Assembly (NCBI GenBank): GCA_963675435.1
Contig: OY776216.1
Coordinates: 1,240,001-1,304,000, forward strand
Source: Saccharicrinis sp963675435
Lineage (GTDB): Bacteria > Bacteroidota > Bacteroidia > Bacteroidales > Marinilabiliaceae
DNA: 64,000 nucleotides
Direction: 5' to 3'
The position numbers were made by a program, and so were the translations under genes. A model generated the notes under the pieces. That model did not search any database, was not told where the DNA came from, and was given only the letters and a program-made list of their open reading frames with translations. Position 1 is the stretch's first letter; every line of letters begins with the position of its first letter. Positions 44,776 to 57,932 of this stretch are shown here, piece after piece.

Positions 44776-45717
44776 ATGAGTATTACTGAATTTGTAGAAA
44801 GTCCTGGATATAAGAAAGTAATGGGTAAAGTATATGGAATTGGTGCCGCGGTAGTAATTCTTGGAGCTTTATGGAAGATCCTACACCTTCAAGGGGCATC
44901 AATTATGCTAATTGCGGGATTAGGAACAGAAGCTATTATTTTCTTTTTATCGGCGTTTGAACCACCACATGAAATGCCGGATTGGAGTTTAGTTTATCCT
45001 GAGTTAGTTGGGTTAGAGCCTCGTAATGCAGGTCAAGGATCAGTTGGGGGTGGTAGTGAACTTCAAGCTTTAATACAATCGGGAAATCTCGATGAAGCTA
45101 CGGTTTCAAAGTTATCTGAAGGTATTAAAAAGTTGGGAGCCACATCTTCTCAATTAGCAGATTTGAGTGATGCTTCATTAGCCACTCAAAGTTATTTGCA
45201 AAATATTCAAAATGCGTCAGAGTCTGTTGGTAAATTTGGAAATGTTCAGGCTAAAACAGCTCAGGTGATTGAAGAAAGTGCTAATGCACTGGCTAATTCA
45301 TATGCAACAACTGCAAGCCAATTGTCTGATTCTGGAAATAACCTTTTACAAGGAATGAACGCTTCAGGTGAAGCAATTACTGCAGCATATGCTTCTCTAA
45401 GCAATAGTATTAGTGCAAATGCTGAAGGAATTACAGAAAGCAGTAAAGCTTATAGTAATAAGTTAGAAGAAGTGAACGGTAATCTTGCAGCAGTTAATTC
45501 GTTATATGAATTGCAGCTAAAAGGTTCTAGAGCTCAAGTTGAGGCTACTGAAGAATTAACATCTGGAATTGGTGAAATTAAGGATTATCTGAAACAGTCT
45601 GTAGAACAGGCTAAAGATTATCGTGATCAAATATCATCACTAAATAAAACGGTAGGTGAGTTAAATACTATTTATGGTAACATGCTTAGTGCAATGAATG
45701 TTGGGGGTAACCGCTAA
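44776..45717 (+). CDS. gldL: Type IX secretion motor protein GldL (PorL)
   Basis: Inner-membrane component of the GldLM proton-driven motor. The 313-residue protein has two transmembrane segments close together near the N-terminus (about 20-35 and 40-58; KVYGIGAAVVILGALWKI, SIMLIAGLGTEAIIFFLSAFEPP), followed by a long cytoplasmic, Ala/Ser-rich coiled-coil domain. The Glu in the second segment (GTEAII) matches the conserved membrane Glu of the family. gldM follows 41 bases later. Confidence 0.96.
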   Translation: MSITEFVESPGYKKVMGKVYGIGAAVVILGALWKILHLQGASIMLIAGLGTEAIIFFLSAFEPPHEMPDWSLVYPELVGLEPRNAGQGSVGGGSELQALIQSGNLDEATVSKLSEGIKKLGATSSQLADLSDASLATQSYLQNIQNASESVGKFGNVQAKTAQVIEESANALANSYATTASQLSDSGNNLLQGMNASGEAITAAYASLSNSISANAEGITESSKAYSNKLEEVNGNLAAVNSLYELQLKGSRAQVEATEELTSGIGEIKDYLKQSVEQAKDYRDQISSLNKTVGELNTIYGNMLSAMNVGGNR

Positions 45718-45758
45718 TGATTAATGGAAATAGTAATTACTAAAAAGATTATTGAATT

Positions 45759-47318
45759 ATGAGTGGTGGAAATTGTCCAGAAACCCCCAGACAGAAAATG
45801 ATTGGGATGATGTATCTCTTCCTTACGGCAATGCTTGCATTGAATGTATCAGGAGAGTTATTGCAAGCCTTTGTGACAATGGATGAAGGTTTTGTTCAAT
45901 CAAGAGAAACTGTTGAAAAAAAGAATAATGTTTTATATGCTCAATTTGAAAATGCATTTACAACCAATGAACAAAAAGTTGGGGCATACTGGGAAAGAGC
46001 TAATAAAATTAAAGAAGAAGCTGAAGCATTAGTATCTCACATGCAGGACTTAAAATTGCAGTTTGCACAAAAGTCCAGTGGTCCGGAAGCAACTCCTGAA
46101 AATTATACAGGTATTGATAATCAAGATATAGCACCCCAAGTTATGATTACAGAACAGAATGGGGAAAGAAGTAAAATTCTTAAGGAAAAAATAAATCAAT
46201 TTAAAGAGTTATTATTAAGCCATCTTGATGAAAATGAACCTGAGGATACAACTTTTATTCATGCCTACAATAAAGTATTTAATACAGAGCCTATTGTAGG
46301 AGAAAAGGATGTTAAGAAATCATGGGAGAGTACTAAATTTGAACATGTACCTCTTTCGGCATCAATGGCAATGCTTAGTAAAATTCAAGGAGATGTTCGG
46401 AATGCAGAATCTGATATGGTAGCGTATTTGTACAATAAGATTGATCAAGCATCATACAAATTTACTAAAGTTGAACCGTTAGTAATTCCTGAAGATAAAT
46501 CGGTTGTTAAAGGAGGTACATATCGAGCCAAAATATTAATGGCAGCGTATGATGAGACTGCATTACCCACGATTACTGTAAATGGTAAAGAGTTGTTAGT
46601 TGAAGGTGGATACGGAATACTTGAATTACCAGCAACGTCAGTAGGTGATAAAAAATGGACTGGTCATATTTTAATGAAACAACCTGATGGGACTCCTAAA
46701 AAATATGAAATTGGGAGTGATTATGTAGTTAATCAACCTAATGCTGTTATCTCACCAACGAAGATGAATGTTTTTTATGAAGGAGTTGAAAATCCGGTTG
46801 AGATTTCTGTCCCAGGTGTGAATTCTTCGGATTTGAAAGTCTCAATGACAAATGTAACTCCTAGGAAAAAAGGGAATGAATATATTGTAAAACCTAAAGC
46901 AGGAACTGCAGGTAAAAAAAGTTTAATAACTGTTTCTGCAGAATTAGATGGAAAAGTTCAGAGGATTGGAAGTCAGGAATTTCGTATTAAAAGAGTGCCA
47001 GATCCTGTGCCTGTTGTAGCTGGATTAAGTGGAGGTAAAATTGCCAAGAACTTATTAAGAGCTCAATCTGCTGTATTTGCTGATATGAAAGATTTTGATT
47101 TTGATCTTAAATTTACAGTAACAAGATTTAATGTTTCCGTTTTAAAAAATGGCTATATAGTGGATGAAATTTCTAAAAGTAGTTCTTTTACTGATGCGCA
47201 AAAGGAGCTAATTGGAAATATGAACAGGGGACAAAAAGTTTCTATAGAAGATATTAGAGCTAAAGGTCCAGATGGTAGAACCAGAAGTTTAGGAACAATA
47301 ACATTTGTTTTAGATTAA
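45759..47318 (+). CDS. gldM: Type IX secretion motor protein GldM (PorM)
   Basis: Inner-membrane rotor or stator partner of GldL, whose periplasmic domains reach the GldK-GldN ring. The 519-residue protein begins with GNCPETPRQKMIGMMYLFLTAMLALNVS, the conserved single membrane helix, and then a periplasmic region with helical D1 (about 40-220) and beta-rich D2-D4 domains (from about 230). Family-typical features include DIAPQVMI-like segments and a C-terminal region with VAGLSGGKIAKNLLRAQSAVFA. Confidence 0.96.
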   Translation: MSGGNCPETPRQKMIGMMYLFLTAMLALNVSGELLQAFVTMDEGFVQSRETVEKKNNVLYAQFENAFTTNEQKVGAYWERANKIKEEAEALVSHMQDLKLQFAQKSSGPEATPENYTGIDNQDIAPQVMITEQNGERSKILKEKINQFKELLLSHLDENEPEDTTFIHAYNKVFNTEPIVGEKDVKKSWESTKFEHVPLSASMAMLSKIQGDVRNAESDMVAYLYNKIDQASYKFTKVEPLVIPEDKSVVKGGTYRAKILMAAYDETALPTITVNGKELLVEGGYGILELPATSVGDKKWTGHILMKQPDGTPKKYEIGSDYVVNQPNAVISPTKMNVFYEGVENPVEISVPGVNSSDLKVSMTNVTPRKKGNEYIVKPKAGTAGKKSLITVSAELDGKVQRIGSQEFRIKRVPDPVPVVAGLSGGKIAKNLLRAQSAVFADMKDFDFDLKFTVTRFNVSVLKNGYIVDEISKSSSFTDAQKELIGNMNRGQKVSIEDIRAKGPDGRTRSLGTITFVLD

Positions 47319-47417
47319 AATAAAAGAAATATAAATATTGAAATAAAAATTGTATTTACGAACTTATTTAATGTAGTTAGACTTTATTAAGTTTGTATTC
47401 CAATAAAAGAAATACAT

Positions 47418-48266
47418 ATGAAAAAGTTGTTCTTCTTGTTAATTCTATTTGTGTTATTAGTAGGTGGTCATTCTACTGTTAAAGCACAAAATGTTTTGGA
47501 TGGTATTTATCCAAAAGAGCATGTTTTAAATCGTAAACCTATTCCATACACACATGTAAGAGAAGCTGATGTAATGTGGGCAAAAAAGGTTTGGAGAGTT
47601 ATTGATTTACGAGAAAAAATTAATTTACCTTTATATTATCCTATTAGTACAATGGATGGTCGATTGAGTTTGATACAACTGTTGATGCAAGGTATTCAAT
47701 ATGAAGGATTAACAGCTTACTCGACAAAATATGAAGATGAGTTTAAGGTTGCTATGAGCGTAGATCAGGTAATGCAAGAAATGGGTGCGGTGAATGATAC
47801 TGTAGAAGTTATGCAAGAAGATGGAACTTATTCACCTCAGATCATCACAGGTGAATTGAGACCAGAAGAAGTTAAGCAATTTTTATTAAAGGAAGTTTGG
47901 TTTTTCGATCGTAATTATTCTCGTTTAGATGTTAGAATCATTGGTATATGTCCAATTAGAGAATACACTAAAACTACAGGAGGAGAAGAACAGGTAGCTA
48001 GAAAACAGGCTTTTTGGATTTATTTTCCTGAAGCACGGGATGTATTGGCTCGTAATGAAGTGTTTAACCCTCATAATGATGCTCAACGCAGAACTTTTGA
48101 TGATATATTTATGAAAAGATATTTTGGTAGCTACATTGTTAGAGAATCAAACGTGTATAATAACCGTCGTATTGATCAATACGCTGTTGGAATGGAAGCA
48201 ATGTTAGAATCAGATAGAATTAAATCTGAGATTTTCAGTTTCGAACATGATTTATGGGAGTTTTAA
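47418..48266 (+). CDS. gldN: Type IX secretion protein GldN (PorN)
   Basis: Periplasmic partner of GldK in the type IX secretion ring, 282 residues. It starts with a signal peptide (MKKLFFLLILFVLLVGGHSTVKAQ) and has the family segments YTHVREADVMWAKKVWRVIDLREKINLPLYYP and LLKEVWFFDRNYSRLDVRIIGICPI. The gap to gldM is 99 bases, the largest in the cluster, but no terminator is seen there. A strong terminator follows. Confidence 0.96.
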   Translation: MKKLFFLLILFVLLVGGHSTVKAQNVLDGIYPKEHVLNRKPIPYTHVREADVMWAKKVWRVIDLREKINLPLYYPISTMDGRLSLIQLLMQGIQYEGLTAYSTKYEDEFKVAMSVDQVMQEMGAVNDTVEVMQEDGTYSPQIITGELRPEEVKQFLLKEVWFFDRNYSRLDVRIIGICPIREYTKTTGGEEQVARKQAFWIYFPEARDVLARNEVFNPHNDAQRRTFDDIFMKRYFGSYIVRESNVYNNRRIDQYAVGMEAMLESDRIKSEIFSFEHDLWEF

Positions 48267-48288
48267 GAAGAACTTATTTATAATTTAT

Positions 48289-48324
48289 ATAAAAAAAGGA
48301 GTGCTTTAGCACTCCTTTTTTTAT
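48289..48324. terminator. Bidirectional terminator after gldN and manC
   Basis: A stem AAAAAAGGAGTGC / GCACTCCTTTTTT with the loop TTTA lies between convergent gldN and manC. A or T runs on both sides allow use in both directions. Confidence 0.9.
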
Positions 48325-48340
48325 TTGATGTAATTTGTAA

Positions 48341-49426
48341 CTACGCATCAGGAAATTGATTAGCAATATCTGCAGTGAATTGCCTTATAAGTTGTTCGTT
48401 TGATTTCGGACAAATTAGTAAACAATTATTTGCTTCAGCAATAATGTAGTCATTTAAACCTTGAATAACAGCTTTTGTGCTTTGAGGTAGATTGACAATG
48501 CAGTTTGATGAGTCATATGTAAGAACTTTTCCAGTATTTATTGCATTATTATCATTATCTTTTGAAGAATGCTCATATAAGGATGACCATGTTCCTAAGT
48601 CACTCCAACCTACATCCGCCGTAAGAACAAAAACATTATTAGCTTTCTCCATAATGCCATAATCTATAGAAATGTTTTTGCAGTCTATATAAATATTTTT
48701 TATTGCTTCTTGTTCTTCTTCAGTATCTACTTTATCCTCAATGGTATTAAATAGTTGTTGAATTTCTGATAAGTGACAGTCAAATGCATCTGATATAGAA
48801 CTTAATTTCCAAAGGAAAATGCCAGAGTTCCAAAAGAATTCGCCGCTCTCAAAAAATACCTTGGCTAATTCTAAGTTTGGTTTTTCTGTAAAAGTTTTAA
48901 CAGGTTCTATATGCCCTAACGATTTGGATGAGTCTTCATTAATTTGAATGTATCCATAACCGGTTTCAGGACGATGTGGTTTTATTCCTAGAGTTAAAAG
49001 AGCGTCTTGGTTTTCAACAAAGTCGACTCCTTTAAGAATAGTTGCTTCAAATTCTGATTGTTTTAGAATTAAATGGTCTGCTGGTGTAACAATTATGGAA
49101 GCCTGGGGATTTCTTTTTTTTATCCATGAGTTTGCATAAGCAATACAAGGTGCTGTATTTCTTCTAAATGGTTCCGTTAATACTTGATTGGATTTTAGAA
49201 GAGGTAATTGTTCAAGAACGATGTCTTTATAATTCACACTTGTCACAACTAAAAAATTTTCAGGTGGACAAATAGATGAAAAACGATCGAATGTTTGTTG
49301 AATTAAAGTACGTCCAGTGCCTAAAATGTCTAAGAATTGTTTTGGGGTTTCTTGTCTGCTTAAAGGCCAGAATCTGCTACCAATCCCTCCGGCCATAATG
49401 ACACAATATCTGCTTGAAGTTTTCAT
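48341..49426 (-). CDS. manC: Mannose-1-phosphate guanylyltransferase
   Basis: Makes GDP-mannose from mannose-1-phosphate and GTP for glycan synthesis. The 361-residue protein has the nucleotidyltransferase signature CVIMAGGIGSRFWPLSRQETPKQFLDI at its start, IIVTPADHLI and EKPNLELAKVF with FFWNSGIFLWK in the middle, and FVLTADVGWSDLGTWSSLYE, all diagnostic. It lacks the C-terminal isomerase domain found in bifunctional forms. It stands alone, with no sugar genes directly adjacent. Confidence 0.95.
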   Translation of the reverse strand: MKTSSRYCVIMAGGIGSRFWPLSRQETPKQFLDILGTGRTLIQQTFDRFSSICPPENFLVVTSVNYKDIVLEQLPLLKSNQVLTEPFRRNTAPCIAYANSWIKKRNPQASIIVTPADHLILKQSEFEATILKGVDFVENQDALLTLGIKPHRPETGYGYIQINEDSSKSLGHIEPVKTFTEKPNLELAKVFFESGEFFWNSGIFLWKLSSISDAFDCHLSEIQQLFNTIEDKVDTEEEQEAIKNIYIDCKNISIDYGIMEKANNVFVLTADVGWSDLGTWSSLYEHSSKDNDNNAINTGKVLTYDSSNCIVNLPQSTKAVIQGLNDYIIAEANNCLLICPKSNEQLIRQFTADIANQFPDA

Positions 49427-49645
49427 GTAAATAAGTGTATGTTTTAATTTGATGGTGAATTTACCTAAAATGGTTTAGAATAAAAATGAAAAGCATTAAA
49501 TCCCATTGTTAATTTACTAATTAGTCTTGTAGATCTTGATGTTCTATAAGAAAGATGTAATGATACTATAATGAATTTAGGACATTCGTCTTGAATTATT
49601 TTTATAGTGATAATTAAGTTGCTATTTTTAGCCAAAATAGTATTC

Positions 49646-50386
49646 ATGAGATTTATATTTCATACTGGAAGATATTTTATGTTTTTAGGTAGAGTATTTA
49701 AGCGACCTGAGAAATTTAAAATATTCGTTCAACAGTTTTTTAAAGAGGCCGAAAAGCTTGGGACTGACTCTGTAGGTATTGTGGTCATAATTTCTGTTTT
49801 TATGGGAGCCGTAATTACATTACAAACAGCATATAATTTAGATATGGCTTTTATACCAAAATATACAATTGGTCTGGCAGCACGGGAATCTGTGCTTCTT
49901 GAGTTTTCCTCGACAATTGTTGGCCTTATTATGGCTGGTAAGGTTGGATCCAACATTGCTTCTGAAATAGGAAGTATGAAAGTTACAGAACAAATTGATG
50001 CGATTGAAATTATGGGAATAAATTCTTCATCGTTTTTGGTTTTGCCTAAAATTCTTGCATTGGTTATTATGATGCCATTATTGACAGTGATAAGTATGGG
50101 TATAGGAATATCAGGAGGATGGATTGCTGGTTTTGTTTCAGGGGAGGTTCCTTCTACTGATTATATTTATGGAATCCAATATGCTTTTAATCCATTCTAT
50201 ATTGTTTACTCAATTATTAAGTCAGCAGTTTTTGGTTTTCTTATTTCTTCCATATCATCATATCAAGGCTATTATGTAGAAGGAGGGTCCTTAGAAGTAG
50301 GTATTGCAAGTACAAAAGCCGTGGTTGTTAGTAGTGTTCAAATTATCTTGTTTAACTTATTATTAACTCAGTTACTTTTAGCATGA
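49646..50386 (+). CDS. mlaE: MlaE-type ABC transporter permease
   Basis: Inner-membrane permease of the MlaE family, which moves phospholipids between membranes. I use the ATG at 49646 (MRFIFHTGRYFMFLGRV, 246 aa); the frame is also open from a GTG at 49607. It has five or so hydrophobic segments and the family core GLAARESVLLEFSSTIVGLIMAGKVGSNIASEIGSMKVTEQIDAIEIMGI. The stop overlaps the mlaF start as ATGA. No MlaD-like substrate-binding gene follows, so that partner must be elsewhere. Confidence 0.93.
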   Translation: MRFIFHTGRYFMFLGRVFKRPEKFKIFVQQFFKEAEKLGTDSVGIVVIISVFMGAVITLQTAYNLDMAFIPKYTIGLAARESVLLEFSSTIVGLIMAGKVGSNIASEIGSMKVTEQIDAIEIMGINSSSFLVLPKILALVIMMPLLTVISMGIGISGGWIAGFVSGEVPSTDYIYGIQYAFNPFYIVYSIIKSAVFGFLISSISSYQGYYVEGGSLEVGIASTKAVVVSSVQIILFNLLLTQLLLA

Positions 50387-51135
50387 TTGAAGTCCGGAAT
50401 GTGAATAAGACTTTTAACCAAAAACAAATATTATTTGATGTTTCTGCTTTATTTGAAGCTGGTCAAACAAATTTAATTATTGGCCAAAGTGGGCATGGAA
50501 AAACGGTATTGTTAAAATCTATTGTAGGATTACATTCTATAGATTCTGGTGAAATAATATATGGAGATAAGGTGTTTTCAGATATGTCTTTTGTGAATCA
50601 AAAGGAGATAAGGCAACAAATTGGTATGTTATTTCAAGGCTCTGCTTTATTTGATTCATTAACGGTAGAAGAAAATGTTAAATTTCCATTGGATATGTTC
50701 TCCAACAAATCTGAGGAAGAAAAACTTGATAGGGTGAATTTCTGCTTAAATAGAGTTAATTTAGAGAATGTAAATCAACTTTATCCATCAGAGATTAGTG
50801 GGGGGATGCAAAAGAGAGTTGCCATTGCCAGGGCTATAGCACTTAATCCTAAATACTTATTTTGTGATGAACCAAACTCAGGGTTAGATCCTAAAACATC
50901 CATTGTAATAGATAATTTGATTTATGAAATCACAAAGGAATATGGAATCACTACCATTATAAATACGCATGACATGAATTCTGTTATGGCTATTGGGGAG
51001 AAAATTATTTATATTCATTCGGGAAGAAAACTTTGGGAAGGGAATAAAGAAGATATCTTAGTTGCAAAGGAAAAAGAACTGAATGATTTCGTTTTTGCAT
51101 CAGAATTGTTTAAAAGAATTAAAAGTAATGTTTAA
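50383..51135 (+). CDS. mlaF: MlaF-type ABC transporter ATP-binding protein
   Basis: ATPase subunit of the MlaE-type phospholipid transporter, 250 residues. Walker A is LIIGQSGHGKTVLL, the Q loop lies in IGMLFQGSALFDSLTVEENVKFPL, the ABC signature is EISGGMQKRVAIARAIALNP and Walker B is YLFCDEPNSGLDPKTS. The switch His is in TTIINTHDMNSVM. It overlaps mlaE by four bases. Confidence 0.94.
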   Translation: MIEVRNVNKTFNQKQILFDVSALFEAGQTNLIIGQSGHGKTVLLKSIVGLHSIDSGEIIYGDKVFSDMSFVNQKEIRQQIGMLFQGSALFDSLTVEENVKFPLDMFSNKSEEEKLDRVNFCLNRVNLENVNQLYPSEISGGMQKRVAIARAIALNPKYLFCDEPNSGLDPKTSIVIDNLIYEITKEYGITTIINTHDMNSVMAIGEKIIYIHSGRKLWEGNKEDILVAKEKELNDFVFASELFKRIKSNV

Positions 51136-51188
51136 TAATTCTAGAATTGAGAAATCTTGAGTAAAGAAATATTAGAAGGCACATAATT

Positions 51189-51926
51189 ATGAATGAAATT
51201 TTCAATGATTTAATGAATCTTCTAAAGCAGTCAGAACAAGATTCTGACATCGATTTTGTAAATATTCCTTATTGTAATGATGATATTGAAAAAATTCATC
51301 GTCAATATAATGCCGTTTTGCGATGTAAGAAGATTTTTCCTACCGGATTTAAGATGATATATATAAATACTGATCTTAAAGCTAATTTTATTAATAAAAT
51401 AAAATTAAAAAGGTATCATATTCCATTTAAAGCTGATAGTATTTTAAAATTAAAATCATATTCTATTTCTCCCTTAATAATCCATCTGCAGTTTATAGAT
51501 TTTATTATTAAAGGAATAATTAAAGGAAATGAAGTACATGTAACTTTTAATAGTTTTGAAGACTTTTATGAAATGTATGAAGATGATATTAAGGGGCTGC
51601 ATGAATCCAAAGTAAAAGAATCAACAATAGGTAAATACTTAAAAAATGAATTAGGTGAAGAATATTCAAGTGGGCAATTGATTGATTTTATTGATAGGAA
51701 TTATGATATGTATAAGAGTACACATATTTCGGCTAAGCATTTTAGATTATTATTCTATTGTTTCGGTCAATATATTGAAGAAATTGGAAATGATGCATTC
51801 GAAAGATATATAAAAGATCGCCAGTCTAAATTAAACTGGCATTGTGCTACAATTAGTTTTTTAGTTTCTTATTATTACTTTTCGCCAGAATTCTCTAAAA
51901 CAATTTGTGATAAAATATTCTTTTAA
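51189..51926 (+). CDS. Hypothetical protein, unrecognised family
   Basis: A 245-residue protein I cannot assign to a family. It has no signal peptide and no obvious transmembrane segment, though the C-terminal region is hydrophobic and aromatic (CATISFLVSYYYFSPEFSKTIC). The middle is lysine-rich with a low-complexity KFIKLK-type composition; the codon use is AT-rich like its neighbours. It sits 53 bases after mlaF on the same strand and immediately before the rRNA operon, ending near a terminator. It may be lineage-restricted. The length of the frame and its codon pattern make it likely to be a real gene. Confidence 0.65.
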   Translation: MNEIFNDLMNLLKQSEQDSDIDFVNIPYCNDDIEKIHRQYNAVLRCKKIFPTGFKMIYINTDLKANFINKIKLKRYHIPFKADSILKLKSYSISPLIIHLQFIDFIIKGIIKGNEVHVTFNSFEDFYEMYEDDIKGLHESKVKESTIGKYLKNELGEEYSSGQLIDFIDRNYDMYKSTHISAKHFRLLFYCFGQYIEEIGNDAFERYIKDRQSKLNWHCATISFLVSYYYFSPEFSKTICDKIFF

Positions 51927-51999
51927 GATGGCGGTGAACCTTTTTTAGTTCAGCATGTTTATTATATATTGATTAAATTATAAAAAATAGCTTAAAAAT

Positions 52000-52068
52000 A
52001 AAAGAGGAGCCGGATGTTTGAGGTTAGTTTAAGAGTTGGGATTAGTTAAAGGCTCCTCTTTTTATTTT
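52000..52068 (+). terminator. Terminator with unusually long loop
   Basis: AAAGAGGAGCC (52001-52011) pairs with GGCTCCTCTTT (52051-52061) and is followed by T-rich sequence, closing a loop of about 39 bases. The loop contains GAGGTTAGTT (52019-52028 region), which can also pair with AACTAACCTC at about 52120-52130. Confidence 0.7.
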
Positions 52069-52190
52069 TGTATATTGATTTTAGGATGAAATAAAGTTTA
52101 TAGGAAAAAAACTTTCCTCAACTAACCTCTTGACAAAAAGAGGTTTGCTACTTAACTTGTTGTTTCTGCAAAATAAATTATCACTTTTTG

Positions 52191-52222
52191 TTTGGATGGT
52201 AAGAATAAAGTCCGTTTCTTTG
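52191..52222 (+). promoter_or_regulatory. rRNA promoter P1
   Basis: TTTG (52191-52194), a 20-base gap and TTTCTTTG (52215-52222), followed by CAGCCGCTTT. The second base of the -7 box is T rather than A. Confidence 0.7.
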
Positions 52223-52357
52223 CAGCCGCTTTGAACGAAAGGCGCGATTAAAAGATGACATAATGATGACTTTATAAGGGAGAGAAAACCTGGTACAGAG
52301 GCGGTTTTAAGGCATTCAAAAAAGAAAGAAAAAAAAGAAATGATTTTTTAATTTCTA

Positions 52358-52390
52358 TTTGGATTTAAGAATTAAAATCACTTATCTTTG
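52358..52390 (+). promoter_or_regulatory. rRNA promoter P2
   Basis: TTTG (52358-52361), a 21-base gap and TATCTTTG (52383-52390), a full match to the Bacteroidota consensus, followed by CAGCCGCTTTT, nearly the same as after P1. Confidence 0.85.
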
Positions 52391-52518
52391 CAGCCGCTTT
52401 TAAGGAAGGGCAAAGTGCTAAAATGATGAGACTTTGAAAAGGGTTTAAGTTATTGAAAAATAACTTTTTAGGATTAAAAATAAGCTTTGAAAATTTAATA
52501 AAAATATTTCAAAATTTA

Positions 52519-52551
52519 TTTGGAGAAAAGGAAATAAAGTTATTATCTTTG
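52519..52551 (+). promoter_or_regulatory. rRNA promoter P3
   Basis: TTTG (52519-52522), a 21-base gap and TATCTTTG (52544-52551), followed by CATCCGCTTTT. P1, P2 and P3 are spaced about 165 bases apart. Confidence 0.85.
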
Positions 52552-52804
52552 CATCCGCTTTTAGAGCAATGTTCAACGAAGGTTGAGCGTTTAAAAAGAT
52601 TGAAATAAACATTTACTAAAAAGAAGTTTTGGTAGAGTTTACAAAATAAAAGACTTCGAGTTATTTATGCCTTGATGCTGAATGATGCGAAGACGTTCTT
52701 TGAAAATATTGAAATGCACACTTAATAAAGGAAAATAGTGATTCTTTGAGTTAAAACTCTTGTAAAGAATAACAGGCTGTTAAATCAGTCATAATAATTT
52801 TTAT

Positions 52805-54327
<1,523 letters not shown>

Positions 54328-54499
54328 TGGAGAGAGTTTACAACACGAATTAATATTAATATTAATTCACAAAGAAACTATTTTCTATAGTAGTGCATTT
54401 CACATTGTCTAAAACAGACAAAACGTACATTGACATATTGGCAAAACAATCAAAATCATAGGTTGGCTTTAATGCGGGAGCTTTAAAGCTATACCAACA
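54328..54499 (+). other. 16S-23S spacer without tRNA genes
   Basis: About 170 bases with no tRNA-Ile or tRNA-Ala. It contains the palindrome GAATTAATATTAATATTAATTC (about 54347-54368), the 3' arm of the pre-16S stem (54370-54402), a boxA-like ACATTGACATATTG segment and the 5' arm of the pre-23S stem (54447-54458). Confidence 0.8.
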
Positions 54500-57290
<2,791 letters not shown>

Positions 57291-57349
57291 TTGGGCGTTA
57301 AAGCACGACAAGTGATTTTGATTGAGCTGGTATGTTATTCATAAAGATA

Positions 57350-57460
<111 letters not shown>

Positions 57461-57468
57461 TTAAAAAG

Positions 57469-57503
57469 AAAGAGCAATTGAACAAGTTTCAGTTGCTCTT
57501 TTT
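57469..57503 (+). terminator. rRNA operon terminator
   Basis: AAAGAGCAATTGAA / TTTCAGTTGCTCTTT with a short loop, followed by TTTTTG. It lies about 10 bases after the 5S gene. Confidence 0.85.
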
Positions 57504-57518
57504 GCATTTATACCTATT

Positions 57519-57549
57519 TAGTCCGCAGCCTACAGTAGGCAGCCCGCAG
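57519..57549. repeat. Short GC-rich repeat-like segment
   Basis: TCCGCAGCCTACAGTAGGCAG followed by CCCGCAGG: a small palindrome (GCCTAC/GTAGGC) flanked by CCGCAG copies. It is distinctly richer in GC than the surroundings and abuts the left end of the insertion element. Confidence 0.4.
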
Positions 57550-57607
57550 GTAAGCATACTGTTATTTACACATTGCATATTACCAGGGATTTTGTGAGCT
57601 TTCCAAC

Positions 57608-57931
57608 ATGAAAACAAGAGTAATAGAAGGTCATGCAGAAACACGAAGAATCGTAGATCTGTGGCATAAAAGTAAGAGGCACATAAGACAGCCGGATTTT
57701 TGTAAGAAAGAAGGAATTTCTGTGGGTTCACTTAAATATTGGATAACAAAGTTTAATAAAGAGCAGGCCTCAAAACAATCAGATCCATGCCCTACCGGAT
57801 TTATCCCTGTCAAAGTTGAAAATACAGCAGAACAAACCTATCAAGAAATTGAATTTCCCAATGGAGTAATATTTCGTTATAGCCAAGGATTTTCAATAGA
57901 AACAATTAAAGAACTCATAAAATTGTATTGA
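57608..57931 (+). CDS. tnpA: IS66 accessory protein TnpA
   Basis: A 107-residue protein of the IS66 orfA type, a small helix-turn-helix DNA-binding protein (HAETRRIVDLWHKSKRHIRQPDFCKKEGISVGSLKYWITKF) needed for IS66 transposition. The C-terminal part has FPNGVIFRYSQGFSIETIKELIKL. Its stop lies one base before the tnpB ATG. Confidence 0.9.
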   Translation: MKTRVIEGHAETRRIVDLWHKSKRHIRQPDFCKKEGISVGSLKYWITKFNKEQASKQSDPCPTGFIPVKVENTAEQTYQEIEFPNGVIFRYSQGFSIETIKELIKLY

Positions 57932-57932
57932 T

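Larger units (their letters stand above)
51927..52804 (+). other. rRNA operon upstream region and leader
   Basis: No protein gene is seen. In order: the hypothetical gene's terminator (52000-52068), a second hairpin AACCTCTT/AAGAGGTT (52124-52145), promoters P1, P2 and P3, then a leader with a boxA-like GTTCTTTGAAAAT (from 52695) and one arm of the 16S processing stem (52710-52748). Confidence 0.75.

Noticed and set aside
54328..54499. tRNA-Ile/tRNA-Ala in the 16S-23S spacer
   Set aside because: The spacer is only about 170 bases and has no tRNA-like sequence (no T-arm GTTCRA pattern or cloverleaf).
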